28,271 bases of DNA from JAQTNA01 sp043743785 (GTDB taxonomy: Bacteria > Pseudomonadota > Gammaproteobacteria > Burkholderiales > Rhodocyclaceae), in the NCBI GenBank assembly GCA_043743785.1, contig JAYTVW010000159.1, positions 1 through 28,271 of the forward strand. Direction: 5' to 3'. Positions 21,073-28,271 of the stretch are shown here, one piece after another. The position numbers were made by a program, and so were the translations under genes. Position 1 is the stretch's first letter. Every line of letters begins with the position of its first letter. The notes below the pieces were generated by a model, which was not told the DNA's origin, did no database searches, and was given only the letters and a program-made list of their open reading frames with translations.

Positions 21073-21951
21073 TCAAAGCGCGATACCGGCAGCATCCATG
21101 GCGGCGCTCAGGCGCTCATGGCAGGACGCATCCAGCGGGGTCAGCGGCAGGCGGATACCAGAGCCAATCAGGCCCATGCGTGCCACCGCCCACTTTACGG
21201 GAATCGGATTCGCTTCCAGGAACAGGTTGCGGTGCAGGCCCAACAGGCGGAAGTGGATCTCCCGCGCCTTGACCAAGTCCCCCACCAGGGCCGCGGCGCA
21301 CATTTCGTGCATCAGGCGCGGCGCCACGTTGGCGGTAACGGAAATGCAGCCATGGCCGCCGAGAAGAATGAAGGCCACGGTGCTGGCGTCGTCGCCGCTA
21401 TAGAGGGCGAAATCCTTGGGCGCACGCTGAATAAGGTCGGCCCCCCGCTCCAGGTTGCCCGTGGCATCCTTGATACCGACGATCCCCGGCACTTCGGCCA
21501 AACGCAGGACCGTGTCGTTGCTCATGTCCGCCACGGTACGGCCGGGCACGTTGTAGAGCACGATGGGAATATCCACTGCCTCGGCAATGGCACGGAAGTG
21601 CCGGTACAGACCTTCCTGGGTCGGCTTGTTGTAATAGGGTACGACAGACAGGGAGGCGGTCGCACCAGCCTTCCTGGCGAACTCGGTAAGCTCGATGGCT
21701 TCGGCTGTGGAATTGGCCCCGGTGCCGGCGATGACGGGAATGCGCCCGGCGGCGTGCTCGACGGCAATCCGGATCAGCTCGCAATGCTCTTCATAACTCA
21801 CGGTCGGAGATTCGCCGGAGGTACCTACGATGACGATGCCATCCGTGCCTTCAGCTACATGGAAATCGATGAGGGAACGCAGGCGAGGCAAATCCAGACT
21901 GCCATCCTCGTGCATGGGCGTGACGATGGCGACAATCGAACCGGTGATCAT
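21073..21951 (-). CDS. dapA: 4-hydroxy-tetrahydrodipicolinate synthase
   Basis: DapA condenses pyruvate with aspartate semialdehyde, the first committed step to lysine and to meso-diaminopimelate for peptidoglycan. The 292-residue protein has the expected (beta/alpha)8 signatures: MITGSIVAIVTPM, GTSGESPT (43-50, Thr44), VVPYYNKPTQEGLYRHF (103-119), Tyr133 in VLYNVPGRT, and the Schiff-base Lys161 in GIVGIKDATGN. Length and active-site residues match functional enzymes. It is followed by bamC on the same strand. The start ATG has a CAGGA ribosome-binding site about 8 bases upstream. Confidence 0.97.
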   Translation of the reverse strand: MITGSIVAIVTPMHEDGSLDLPRLRSLIDFHVAEGTDGIVIVGTSGESPTVSYEEHCELIRIAVEHAAGRIPVIAGTGANSTAEAIELTEFARKAGATASLSVVPYYNKPTQEGLYRHFRAIAEAVDIPIVLYNVPGRTVADMSNDTVLRLAEVPGIVGIKDATGNLERGADLIQRAPKDFALYSGDDASTVAFILLGGHGCISVTANVAPRLMHEMCAAALVGDLVKAREIHFRLLGLHRNLFLEANPIPVKWAVARMGLIGSGIRLPLTPLDASCHERLSAAMDAAGIAL

Positions 21952-22053
21952 GGGGCATCCTGAAATCTAAATGGCTGATTCTACCCGAAGGAAACCGCCA
22001 GCGGAATGCTGTTCCAGCGGGGAAATCAGGGGAAGTGCAAGGAAATGAAACCA

Positions 22054-22090
22054 GCGGACGCTCCGGAACCGTCTGGTCCGAAGCGTCCGC
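22054..22090 (-). terminator. Hairpin downstream of the deacetylase gene
   Basis: GCGGACGCT (22054-22062) and AGCGTCCGC (22082-22090) form a perfect 9-bp stem, with further GGA/TCC pairing in the loop. On the minus strand it comes 30 bp after the stop codon of the deacetylase gene and is followed by TTTCATTT. It is probably a weak terminator, isolating that gene from dapA. Confidence 0.6.
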
Positions 22091-22119
22091 CGCCAACGCC
22101 TGGGCTTTCAGCGCCCGGC

Positions 22120-23046
22120 TTACAGGTCCGCCAGAGCCTTGATGTGCACTGCCACGCTGCGGGCCAGTGCGGAAACGACGTAGCCGCCTTCGAGGATGGA
22201 GACGATGCGTTTCTCCGCGAATTCAGCAGCAATTTCCTTCAACTGCTCGGTCACCCAGGCGTAGTCGGACTCCACCAGCCCCAGGGAGCCCATGTCATCC
22301 TCATAGTGAGCATCGAAGCCCGCCGAAATGAGGATCAACTGGGGCTTGAATTCCCTGAGGGCCGGCATCCAGATGTCGGTCACCACCTGGCGGAAGCCGT
22401 CACCCCGGGTCCGCGCCGGCAAGGGCACGTTCACCATATTCGGTGCCGGCTTGTCCGTGCCTGAATAGGGATAAAACGGGTGCTGGAAGATGCTGACCAT
22501 CTGCACCCGCATGTCGTTGGCGAAGATGTCTTCCGTGCCGTTGCCGTGGTGCACATCGATGTCGATGATGGACACCCGCTCCAGACCATGCACTTCGATG
22601 GCGTGGCGCGCGGCCACGGCCACATTGTTGAAGAAGCAGAAGCCCATGGACTTGGCCCGCTCCGCATGGTGCCCCGGCGGGCGTACGGCACAGAAGGCGT
22701 TCTCCACCGCGTGGGTCATGACCAGATCCACGGCCAGGCAACCGGCCCCGGCGGAACGCAGGGCCGCCGGCAAGGTGCCGGGATTCATGGCGGTGTCCGG
22801 GTCCAGGTGAACAATGCCGGTGCTGGGCGCGCTCTGGATGATGGCATCCACGTGCTCCTTCGGATGCACCCGCATAAGTTGCTCAACCGTGGCCTGCGGC
22901 GCGTCGTAGAAAGACAAATACATATCAAGACCGGCTGCGATGAGCCGGTCGTTGATGGCGGAAAGCCGATCCGGGCTCTCCGGGTGATGCGCCCCCATGT
23001 CGTGCAACATGCAATCACGGTGGGTAATAAAGGCAGTAGTCGTCAT
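22120..23046 (-). CDS. Histone deacetylase superfamily amidohydrolase
   Basis: This zinc amidohydrolase belongs to the arginase/deacetylase fold (class II HDAC-like or acetylpolyamine amidohydrolase). In the 308-residue protein, the hallmarks are RPPGHHAE (122-129; catalytic His126-His127), IIDIDVHHGNGTEDIF (zinc ligands Asp164, His166), SAGFDAHYED (zinc ligand Asp245) and LEGGYV (transition-state Tyr289). All catalytic residues are present. I place the start at 23046 (MTTTAFITHRDC), since the family begins with this strand; the frame continues to 23127 without a plausible start. Bacterial relatives deacetylate polyamines, acetoin-related substrates or proteins, and the substrate is not readable here. 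It is divergent from moxR across 154 bp. Confidence 0.92.
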   Translation of the reverse strand: MTTTAFITHRDCMLHDMGAHHPESPDRLSAINDRLIAAGLDMYLSFYDAPQATVEQLMRVHPKEHVDAIIQSAPSTGIVHLDPDTAMNPGTLPAALRSAGAGCLAVDLVMTHAVENAFCAVRPPGHHAERAKSMGFCFFNNVAVAARHAIEVHGLERVSIIDIDVHHGNGTEDIFANDMRVQMVSIFQHPFYPYSGTDKPAPNMVNVPLPARTRGDGFRQVVTDIWMPALREFKPQLILISAGFDAHYEDDMGSLGLVESDYAWVTEQLKEIAAEFAEKRIVSILEGGYVVSALARSVAVHIKALADL

Positions 23047-23200
23047 CTCCCCGATGTTCTCCTGTTGTTGTGGTGCGATGCTGGCAAATGCGGTCCCGAA
23101 TACCGGACCGGAACGATTCACATACAATGCAAAGGTCGGTCACGAAGTTCGCCCGATCCTGAATTTTTTTGCCATTATCCTACCTTCGGGGTGGAAAGTC

Positions 23201-24094
23201 ATGCCTTCATCCCTCATCGAAACCGTCATCCGGCAAGCCGGCGAAGTCATACTCGGCAAGGAGCGCCAGATTCGGCTGGCGCTGGCCTGCCTGCTGGCCC
23301 GGGGCCATCTGCTCATCGAGGACTTGCCGGGCGTGGGCAAGACCACACTGGCCCACGTGCTGGCGCGCCTTTTGGGCCTGGAATTCCAGCGCATTCAGTT
23401 CACCAGCGATCTCTTGCCGGCGGACATCGTCGGTATCTCGGTATTCGACCGGGAGAGTAGCGCCTTCCATTTCCACCCGGGCCCCATCTTTTGCCAATTC
23501 ATCCTGGCGGACGAGATCAACCGGGCCACGCCCAAGACCCAGAGCGCCCTGCTGGAAGCCATGGAGGAAGGGCAGGTGACGGCGGAGGGCAAGACGCGCC
23601 CGCTGCCCGATCCCTTCTTCGTCATCGCCACCCAGAACCCGTCCCACCAGATCGGCACTTTCCCCCTGCCCGAATCTCAACTGGACCGTTTCCTGATGTG
23701 CCTGCGCTTGGGCTATCCAGACCGGGCCGCCGAGCGTGCCCTACTCAGGGGCGCGGATCGGCGGCAACTGCTGGCCGCCCTGAAACCCTGCCTGACACCA
23801 ACGGACCTGCAGACTTTGCAAGACGCCGCCGCTGCGGTGCATACCTCCGACGCCCTCATCGACTATGTCCATGGGCTGCTGGAATACAGCCGGAACGCCC
23901 CCGACTTCCAGACTGGCCTCAGCCCCCGCTGCGGGCTGGCCCTGCTCAAGGCCGCCCGTGCCTGGGCACTGGTGTCCGGCCGCAGCCTGGTACTACCGGA
24001 GGATGTGCAGGCCGTGCTGCCCGCAGTGGTCGGCCATCGGCTCAGCGGCCAGGCCCCGGCAGACATCCTGCTCAATGCGGTTCCCGTCCCCTGA
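23201..24094 (+). CDS. MoxR-family AAA+ ATPase
   Basis: MoxR ATPases act as chaperones that mature or regulate partner complexes, usually with DUF58 and transglutaminase-like proteins encoded beside them. The 297-residue protein has Walker A LPGVGKTTL (42-50), Walker B FILADEINRA (99-108, Asp103-Glu104), sensor 1 ATQNPSHQIGTFPLPESQLDRF and a C-terminal lid with GLSPRCGLALLKAARAWAL. I chose ATG 23201 because it gives the standard N-terminus and has GGGGTGG 8 bases upstream; the frame runs on upstream to 22997, but that part overlaps the divergent deacetylase gene. It heads a four-gene operon; the DUF58 gene starts two bases after its stop. Confidence 0.94.
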   Translation: MPSSLIETVIRQAGEVILGKERQIRLALACLLARGHLLIEDLPGVGKTTLAHVLARLLGLEFQRIQFTSDLLPADIVGISVFDRESSAFHFHPGPIFCQFILADEINRATPKTQSALLEAMEEGQVTAEGKTRPLPDPFFVIATQNPSHQIGTFPLPESQLDRFLMCLRLGYPDRAAERALLRGADRRQLLAALKPCLTPTDLQTLQDAAAAVHTSDALIDYVHGLLEYSRNAPDFQTGLSPRCGLALLKAARAWALVSGRSLVLPEDVQAVLPAVVGHRLSGQAPADILLNAVPVP

Positions 24095-24095
24095 C

Positions 24096-25046
24096 ATGGC
24101 CGTGCGCGCTGCCCTGGACCGCTGGCTGTTCCGCGTCCCAGCCCGGGAAGCCGCCCCCATCGTGCTGGTGCAGCGCCGGATTTTTGTGCTGCCGACGGGG
24201 GGCGGGCTGGCCTTCGGCGGGGCGCTGCTACTCATCCTGACCGGCTCCATCAATTACAACTTGAGCCTGGGCTACGCCCTGTGTTTCCTGCTGGGTAGCC
24301 TGGGACTGGTGGCCCTCCTGCACAGTTTCCGCAACCTGTTGGGCCTCTCCATCTCGCTGGGCCGTACGGAAGACGTCCATATCGGCCAGACCGCCCGCTT
24401 CGGACTCGTCCTCGGGAACGAGCGGAAAGAAGCCCGCTACGGCATCCATGGGCGTCTTGCGGGTGGCGAGATGAGTGCTGCGGACATTCCCGCCGACGGA
24501 CAGGCCGTGTTGCCCCTGGCACTACCGGCGATCCAGCGGGGCTGGCTGCGGCCGGGCCGGGTGACCCTGGTCACTACCTACCCCCTCGGCCTCATCCGTG
24601 CCTGGAGTTATGTGGTGCCGGACCTGGCCTGCCTGGTCTATCCGGCTCCGGAGCACCCCGCCCCCCCTCTGCCCTGGGGCACGGGAGGCCAGGGCGGAAG
24701 CAGATCCGCGGATGCGGGAAGAGAGGATTTTGCCGGTCTGCGCCCTTACCGAACAGCCGACTCCCTGCGCCACATCGCCTGGAAAGCCCTGGCCGGCGGC
24801 GGCCCCCTGCTCACCAAGCAGTTCGACGGAGAAGGCGGTAGCCTCTTGACGCTGGACTGGGAGACTTTGCCCCCCGGCATGGACACGGAAGCCCGCCTGT
24901 CCCGCCTCACGGCCTGGCTACTGGAAGCACGGCGCCTGGGCCTGCCCTGCGGCCTCAGCCTGCCCGGCTTCCAGCGGGAACCCGGGGGCTCCGCGACTCA
25001 TTTCCAGGACTGCCTGAAGGCCTTGGCCCTGTATGGCAAAGCCTGA
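24096..25046 (+). CDS. DUF58 domain-containing membrane protein
   Basis: The 316-residue protein has two adjacent transmembrane segments near the N-terminus (about 34-52 and 56-75: LAFGGALLLILTGSINYNLS and LGYALCFLLGSLGLVALL). A periplasmic or cytosolic immunoglobulin-like part follows, then the DUF58 signature RPYRTADSLRHIAWKALA (about 215-232). DUF58 proteins are von-Willebrand-A-like partners of MoxR ATPases; the metal-binding MIDAS pattern is not obvious here, as in many members. The start is ATG 24096, two bases after the moxR stop; the longer frame from 23865 would overlap moxR by more than 200 bp. The last 14 bases overlap tgpA. The exact role is not established. Confidence 0.9.
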   Translation: MAVRAALDRWLFRVPAREAAPIVLVQRRIFVLPTGGGLAFGGALLLILTGSINYNLSLGYALCFLLGSLGLVALLHSFRNLLGLSISLGRTEDVHIGQTARFGLVLGNERKEARYGIHGRLAGGEMSAADIPADGQAVLPLALPAIQRGWLRPGRVTLVTTYPLGLIRAWSYVVPDLACLVYPAPEHPAPPLPWGTGGQGGSRSADAGREDFAGLRPYRTADSLRHIAWKALAGGGPLLTKQFDGEGGSLLTLDWETLPPGMDTEARLSRLTAWLLEARRLGLPCGLSLPGFQREPGGSATHFQDCLKALALYGKA

Positions 25047-26964
25047 CGCACTGGATCGGGGCCAGGAAGCCTGGCTGCAGGCCCTCGCCCTCGGCGCCGT
25101 CCTGCCCCACCTGGCCTTTGCGCCCACCTGGCTTGCGGTTTGCGCCCTGAGCCTGCTGGGCGGACGGGGCCTACTGTGGTGGCAACGCCGTCCGTTGCCG
25201 CCCACTTGGCTGCTCACCCTGCTGGTGCTTGCCGCGGGCCTTACGGTGTTCCTGAGTTTCCAGCGCCTGCTCGGCCGGGATCCCGGCATCGCCCTGCTGT
25301 TGTGCCTCACCTGCCTCAAGCTGTTCGAGAGCAAACGCCGCCGGGACGGCCTGACCCTGGTCTTTCTCGCCTGGTTCCTGCAACTGGGCCTGTTCTTCTA
25401 CAGCCAGAGCATGGCCACGGCGGCCCTGTCCACCGCTAACCTGCTGCTGTCCGTTACCACCCTGGGGGTCCTCTGCCACGGCAAGCGTCCGCCCTTCTTT
25501 ATTCTCGCCCTGTCGGGCCGCATGCTGCTGCAGGCCATCCCCCTCATGCTGGTGCTGTTCCTGCTCTTCCCCCGGGTCCAGGGGCCCCTGTGGGGTCTGC
25601 CCCTGGACGCCTTCAGCGCCGCCAGCGGCCTCTCCGACAGCATGGCCCCCGGCTCCATCGCCCGACTCACCCTGTCGGACGCCATCGCCTTTCGCGTCAA
25701 GTTCGACACCGCAGCGCCACCCCAGGACCGGCTCTATTGGCGCGGCCCCGTGCTCAGCCATTATGACGGTCGCACCTGGCACCCGGCGATCAGCAGTGCC
25801 GCCCCCGAGTTGGCCTACCCCCTCGTGCCTGCCGACCGCTACGCCTACACGGTCACCCTGGAACCCCACAATCAACCCTGGCTGTTCGCCCTGGAATTTC
25901 CCGACCGGCTGCCCACCGCCAGCCTGATGAGCAGCGATTTCCGCTTACTGGCACGGCAGGTGGTGCAAACGCGTCTGCGCTACGCCCTGAGTTCCCGCCC
26001 GGGGATGCCCGTCGGCGGACAGGAGTCCGGCCAGGTGCTGAGGGAGTCCCTGGCCTTGCCCGAAGGCTTCAACCCCCGGACCCGGGCCTTGGCTAAGGCC
26101 TGGCGCTCGCCCGACGCGGCAACTGCTTTGCGGCAAGCACTGACTTTTTTCCGTGGCAATGGATTTATCTACACTCTGGAACCGCCGCTCTTGGGTCAGG
26201 ACGCGGTAGACGAGTTCATCTTCGGCAGTCGCCGCGGCTTCTGCGAACATTTTTCTGGCGCCTTCGTCTTTCTCATGCGCGCTGCGGGCGTGCCTGCAAG
26301 AGTCGTCACCGGCTACCAAGGCGGGGGAATCAACCCAGTGGATGGCTTCCTGGAGGTGCGCCAGGCCGACGCCCATGCCTGGGCGGAGGTCTGGATCGCC
26401 GGGCGGGGCTGGCACCGGGTGGATCCGACGGCGGCCGCAAACCCTGCCAGGGTGACGACGGGTCTGGCCTCTGCCGTGCCGCAGGGAGAGGCCTTGCCCT
26501 TGGCTTTGCGGCCGGGCTGGTTGCGCACCTGGCGCTGGCGCTGGGACGCGGTCGGCAATGGCTGGAATCAGTGGATCCTCGGCTACAATCCCGTCCGCCA
26601 GCATCAACTTTTGGAACGTCTGGGTCTGCCGAATGCGGACTGGCGCAGCCTCACGGCCCTGCTGACGGCGGGAAGCAGCCTGCTCATGCTGGCCCTGCTG
26701 GTCTGGGCCTTGCGGAAGACTGAAACGACGGACCCGGCCCAGCGGGCCTGGCAACACTTGTCCAGGAAGTTGGCCCGGCATGGCCTGCAGCGACAAGCCC
26801 AGGAAGGCCCCCTGGACTACTGCCGGCGGGTGGTCCAGGCCCGACCCGAGTTGAGGGCGGACATGGCTACCATCACCGCTTTATATATCGCCTGCCGTTA
26901 CGGCGACAAACCCAAACAATGCCACTGCCTCACCCGGGCCGTGGCCGCATTGAGAATCCGATGA
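25033..26964 (+). CDS. tgpA: Transglutaminase-like membrane protein TgpA (DUF3488-TGase-DUF4129)
   Basis: The 643-residue membrane protein has about six hydrophobic segments in the first 180 residues (DUF3488), then a large periplasmic transglutaminase-like domain. The catalytic triad is Cys404 in RGFCEHFSGAFVFLMRAAGVPARVVTGYQGG, His448 in DAHAWAEVW and Asp464 in WHRVDPTAA, all intact. One more membrane helix follows (about 541-560), then a short cytoplasmic DUF4129-like tail. This matches P. aeruginosa TgpA, an essential inner-membrane protein of the MoxR-DUF58-TgpA operon whose substrate is unknown. The start overlaps the DUF58 gene by 14 bp and its stop overlaps mltB (ATGA), so translation is coupled along the operon. 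Confidence 0.93.
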   Translation: MAKPDALDRGQEAWLQALALGAVLPHLAFAPTWLAVCALSLLGGRGLLWWQRRPLPPTWLLTLLVLAAGLTVFLSFQRLLGRDPGIALLLCLTCLKLFESKRRRDGLTLVFLAWFLQLGLFFYSQSMATAALSTANLLLSVTTLGVLCHGKRPPFFILALSGRMLLQAIPLMLVLFLLFPRVQGPLWGLPLDAFSAASGLSDSMAPGSIARLTLSDAIAFRVKFDTAAPPQDRLYWRGPVLSHYDGRTWHPAISSAAPELAYPLVPADRYAYTVTLEPHNQPWLFALEFPDRLPTASLMSSDFRLLARQVVQTRLRYALSSRPGMPVGGQESGQVLRESLALPEGFNPRTRALAKAWRSPDAATALRQALTFFRGNGFIYTLEPPLLGQDAVDEFIFGSRRGFCEHFSGAFVFLMRAAGVPARVVTGYQGGGINPVDGFLEVRQADAHAWAEVWIAGRGWHRVDPTAAANPARVTTGLASAVPQGEALPLALRPGWLRTWRWRWDAVGNGWNQWILGYNPVRQHQLLERLGLPNADWRSLTALLTAGSSLLMLALLVWALRKTETTDPAQRAWQHLSRKLARHGLQRQAQEGPLDYCRRVVQARPELRADMATITALYIACRYGDKPKQCHCLTRAVAALRIR

Positions 26965-28100
26965 CCTTCAAGTTACACCGCCATACCTTGCTCGCTGCCC
27001 TGCTGGCCCTGCCTCTGTCTCTAGGCGTGCCCGCCGCAGCTGCCCAAGCACTGCCGGACGCCCTCGCCGCGCCCCAGGCGTCCCCTGCTGACGCCCCCTT
27101 TCCCCCCGCTGTGCCTACCAACTTCGCCGAGCGGCTGGAAGTGCAGCGCTTCGTAGACACCCTGGTGGAGAAGCACGGCTTCGACAAGGCGGCTTTGCTG
27201 GGCCTGTTCCGCCAGGCCCGCTTCGAGCCGGAGGTGCTGAAGGCCATCCTGCCGCCCCCCACCCCGGCGGCCCGTTCCTGGCAGGCCTACCGGGCTCGCT
27301 TCATCGAAACCCGGCGCATCAAAAAGGGGCTGGCGTTCTGGAAGGCCCACGACGCCGCCCTGCGCCGGGCCACCCAAACCTACGGCGTGCCAGCGGAAAT
27401 CATCGTCGCCATCATCGGCATTGAAACCTTCTATGGCGGCAACACCGGCCATTACCAAACCTTCTCGGCCCTCTCCACCCTGGCCTTCAATTACCCACCC
27501 CGGGCCGACCTGTTCCGCCGGGAACTGGAAGAACTGCTGCTGCTGGCACGGGAACGCAAGCTCGACCCCCTGACTTACACCGGCTCCTTCGCCGGTGCCC
27601 TGGGACTGCCCCAGTTCCTGCCCAGCAGCCTGCGCCACTACGCCGTGGATTTTGACGGCGATGGTGTCATCGACCTGACGGGCGATGCGCAGGATGCCAT
27701 CGGCAGCGTGGCCAGCTTTCTCTCCCAGCATGGCTGGCAAAAAGGGGGCAGCGTCGCCTTGGCCACCCGCGTCACAGGCACGCGCTACACGGAGCTGGCG
27801 GACGGCCGTGTCGATCCCCAATTCACCCCGTCCGACCTGAAAGCCCACGGCATCAAAGCCGCCCAGCCCCTGGCCACCGATACCAAGTTGGCCCTCGTCG
27901 ACCTGGCCACGCCGGGCAAGCCCACGGAATACTGGCTGGGTTTTGCCAACTTCTACACCCTCACCCGCTACAACCGCAGCAGCTTCTACGCCATGTCCGT
28001 GTATCAACTGGGGGAGAAATTGCGCAAGGGGGATACCAAGGGCTACAAGCCGACGAAGCACTCCCACAAAGCAAAGGGCCGGCCCAGACACAGGGCGTGA
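26961..28100 (+). CDS. mltB: Membrane-bound lytic murein transglycosylase B family protein
   Basis: MltB cleaves the MurNAc-GlcNAc bond of peptidoglycan, forming 1,6-anhydro ends. The 379-residue protein has the family core: YGVPAEIIVAIIGIETFYGGNTG with catalytic Glu155, then LSTLAFNYPPRADLFRRELEELL, GALGLPQFLPSSLRHYAVDFDGDGVIDL and NFYTLTRYNRSSFYAMSVYQLGE. The signal peptide (hydrophobic 9-27, cleavage near AAAAQA) has no lipobox cysteine, so the enzyme should be soluble in the periplasm, unlike lipoprotein MltB of E. coli. I chose ATG 26961 (ATGA overlap with tgpA); an earlier in-frame start at 26919 would displace the signal peptide. The C-terminal tail is very basic (KPTKHSHKAKGRPRHRA). 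Confidence 0.93.
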   Translation: MTFKLHRHTLLAALLALPLSLGVPAAAAQALPDALAAPQASPADAPFPPAVPTNFAERLEVQRFVDTLVEKHGFDKAALLGLFRQARFEPEVLKAILPPPTPAARSWQAYRARFIETRRIKKGLAFWKAHDAALRRATQTYGVPAEIIVAIIGIETFYGGNTGHYQTFSALSTLAFNYPPRADLFRRELEELLLLARERKLDPLTYTGSFAGALGLPQFLPSSLRHYAVDFDGDGVIDLTGDAQDAIGSVASFLSQHGWQKGGSVALATRVTGTRYTELADGRVDPQFTPSDLKAHGIKAAQPLATDTKLALVDLATPGKPTEYWLGFANFYTLTRYNRSSFYAMSVYQLGEKLRKGDTKGYKPTKHSHKAKGRPRHRA

Positions 28101-28198
28101 GGGAAGTACAAACCTGCGCCCCGCCACCGAACGCAGCAAGCAAGTCCCCTGGCCTGAAAAATGGCCTGGAGGATTTGTCCGCATGCCTGGTAGACGAT

Positions 28199-28234
28199 GC
28201 AAAGCCCCTGAACCGATTGGTTGAGGGGCTTTGC
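28199..28234 (-). terminator. rRNA-operon terminator, possibly bidirectional
   Basis: A perfect 11-bp stem, GCAAAGCCCCT (28199-28209) and AGGGGCTTTGC (28224-28234), has an inner AACC/GGTT extension across a one-base mismatch. On the minus strand it follows the 5S rRNA end; on the plus strand it lies about 100 bp after mltB. It may stop both. No long T-tract follows in either direction. Confidence 0.8.
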
Positions 28235-28241
28235 GGATGGG

Positions 28242-28271
28242 AGTCTGACGATGACCTACTTTCTCACGGGT
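28242..28271 (-). rRNA. rrf: 5S ribosomal RNA, 3' end (partial)
   Basis: Read on the minus strand, the last 30 bases are ACCCGTGAGAAAGTAGGTCA followed by TCGTCAGACT. This is the conserved 3' end of beta/gammaproteobacterial 5S rRNA (GAAAGTAGGTCATCG before the closing helix strand). The rest lies beyond the right edge, so an rRNA operon is transcribed toward the window and stops at the hairpin 28199-28234. The exact 3' end is within a few bases of 28242. Confidence 0.85.

Noticed and set aside
22997..23200. Upstream extension of the moxR frame
   Set aside because: It overlaps the divergent deacetylase gene and its promoter region; the Cys-rich translation does not fit a MoxR N-terminus.

Overview
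The window is a GC-rich, gene-dense stretch of bacterial chromosome. The type of organism is an inference: a betaproteobacterium, most likely Rhodocyclales. The signs are the leuS-lptE-holA and proA gene order, the dapA-bamC pair, the Gram-negative envelope genes (LptE, BamC, a beta-barrel protein, MltB), and the 3' end of a beta-type 5S rRNA at the right edge. I see no prophage, transposase, CRISPR array or tRNA. Nearly everything reads as chromosomal core with a few accessory genes.

Layout, left to right. (1) uvrD on the minus strand (113-2368) stands divergent to an orphan membrane sensor histidine kinase (2499-5054). (2) A small conserved protein of unknown function (5283-5600) has its own promoter-like region. 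(3) leuS-lptE-holA (5813-10150) covers leucyl-tRNA charging, LPS assembly and the clamp-loader delta subunit. (4) A tight three-gene cassette (10325-14448) encodes an outer-membrane beta-barrel protein, a short PstS-like periplasmic protein, and a transmembrane HAMP-PAS-GGDEF-EAL protein. It sits between holA and proA, which are often neighbours in betaproteobacteria. (5) proA-ogt-xerD-methyltransferase-roxA (14582-19183) follows. (6) Next is a very Ala/Pro-rich small lipoprotein (19361-19609) with a strong terminator. (7) bamC, dapA and a histone-deacetylase-family gene lie on the minus strand. (8) Divergent from these is moxR-DUF58-tgpA-mltB (23201-28100), which converges on an rRNA operon entering from the right edge. 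Its terminator (28199-28234) and the 3' end of 5S are visible.

The most notable system is the cassette in (4). Its architecture (outer-membrane barrel, periplasmic binding-like protein, inner-membrane c-di-GMP enzyme) suggests a three-compartment signalling relay, similar in concept to YfiB-YfiR-YfiN but built from different outer and periplasmic parts. The GGDEF motif is degenerate (GADEF) with no RxxD inhibitory site, while the EAL catalytic residues look intact, so the predicted output is c-di-GMP breakdown.

The second theme is a dense set of palindromic repeats. There are at least nine copies from several families. Most are intergenic, but one is inserted in frame inside uvrD, one supplies the proA stop codon, and one begins at the base after the lptE stop codon.
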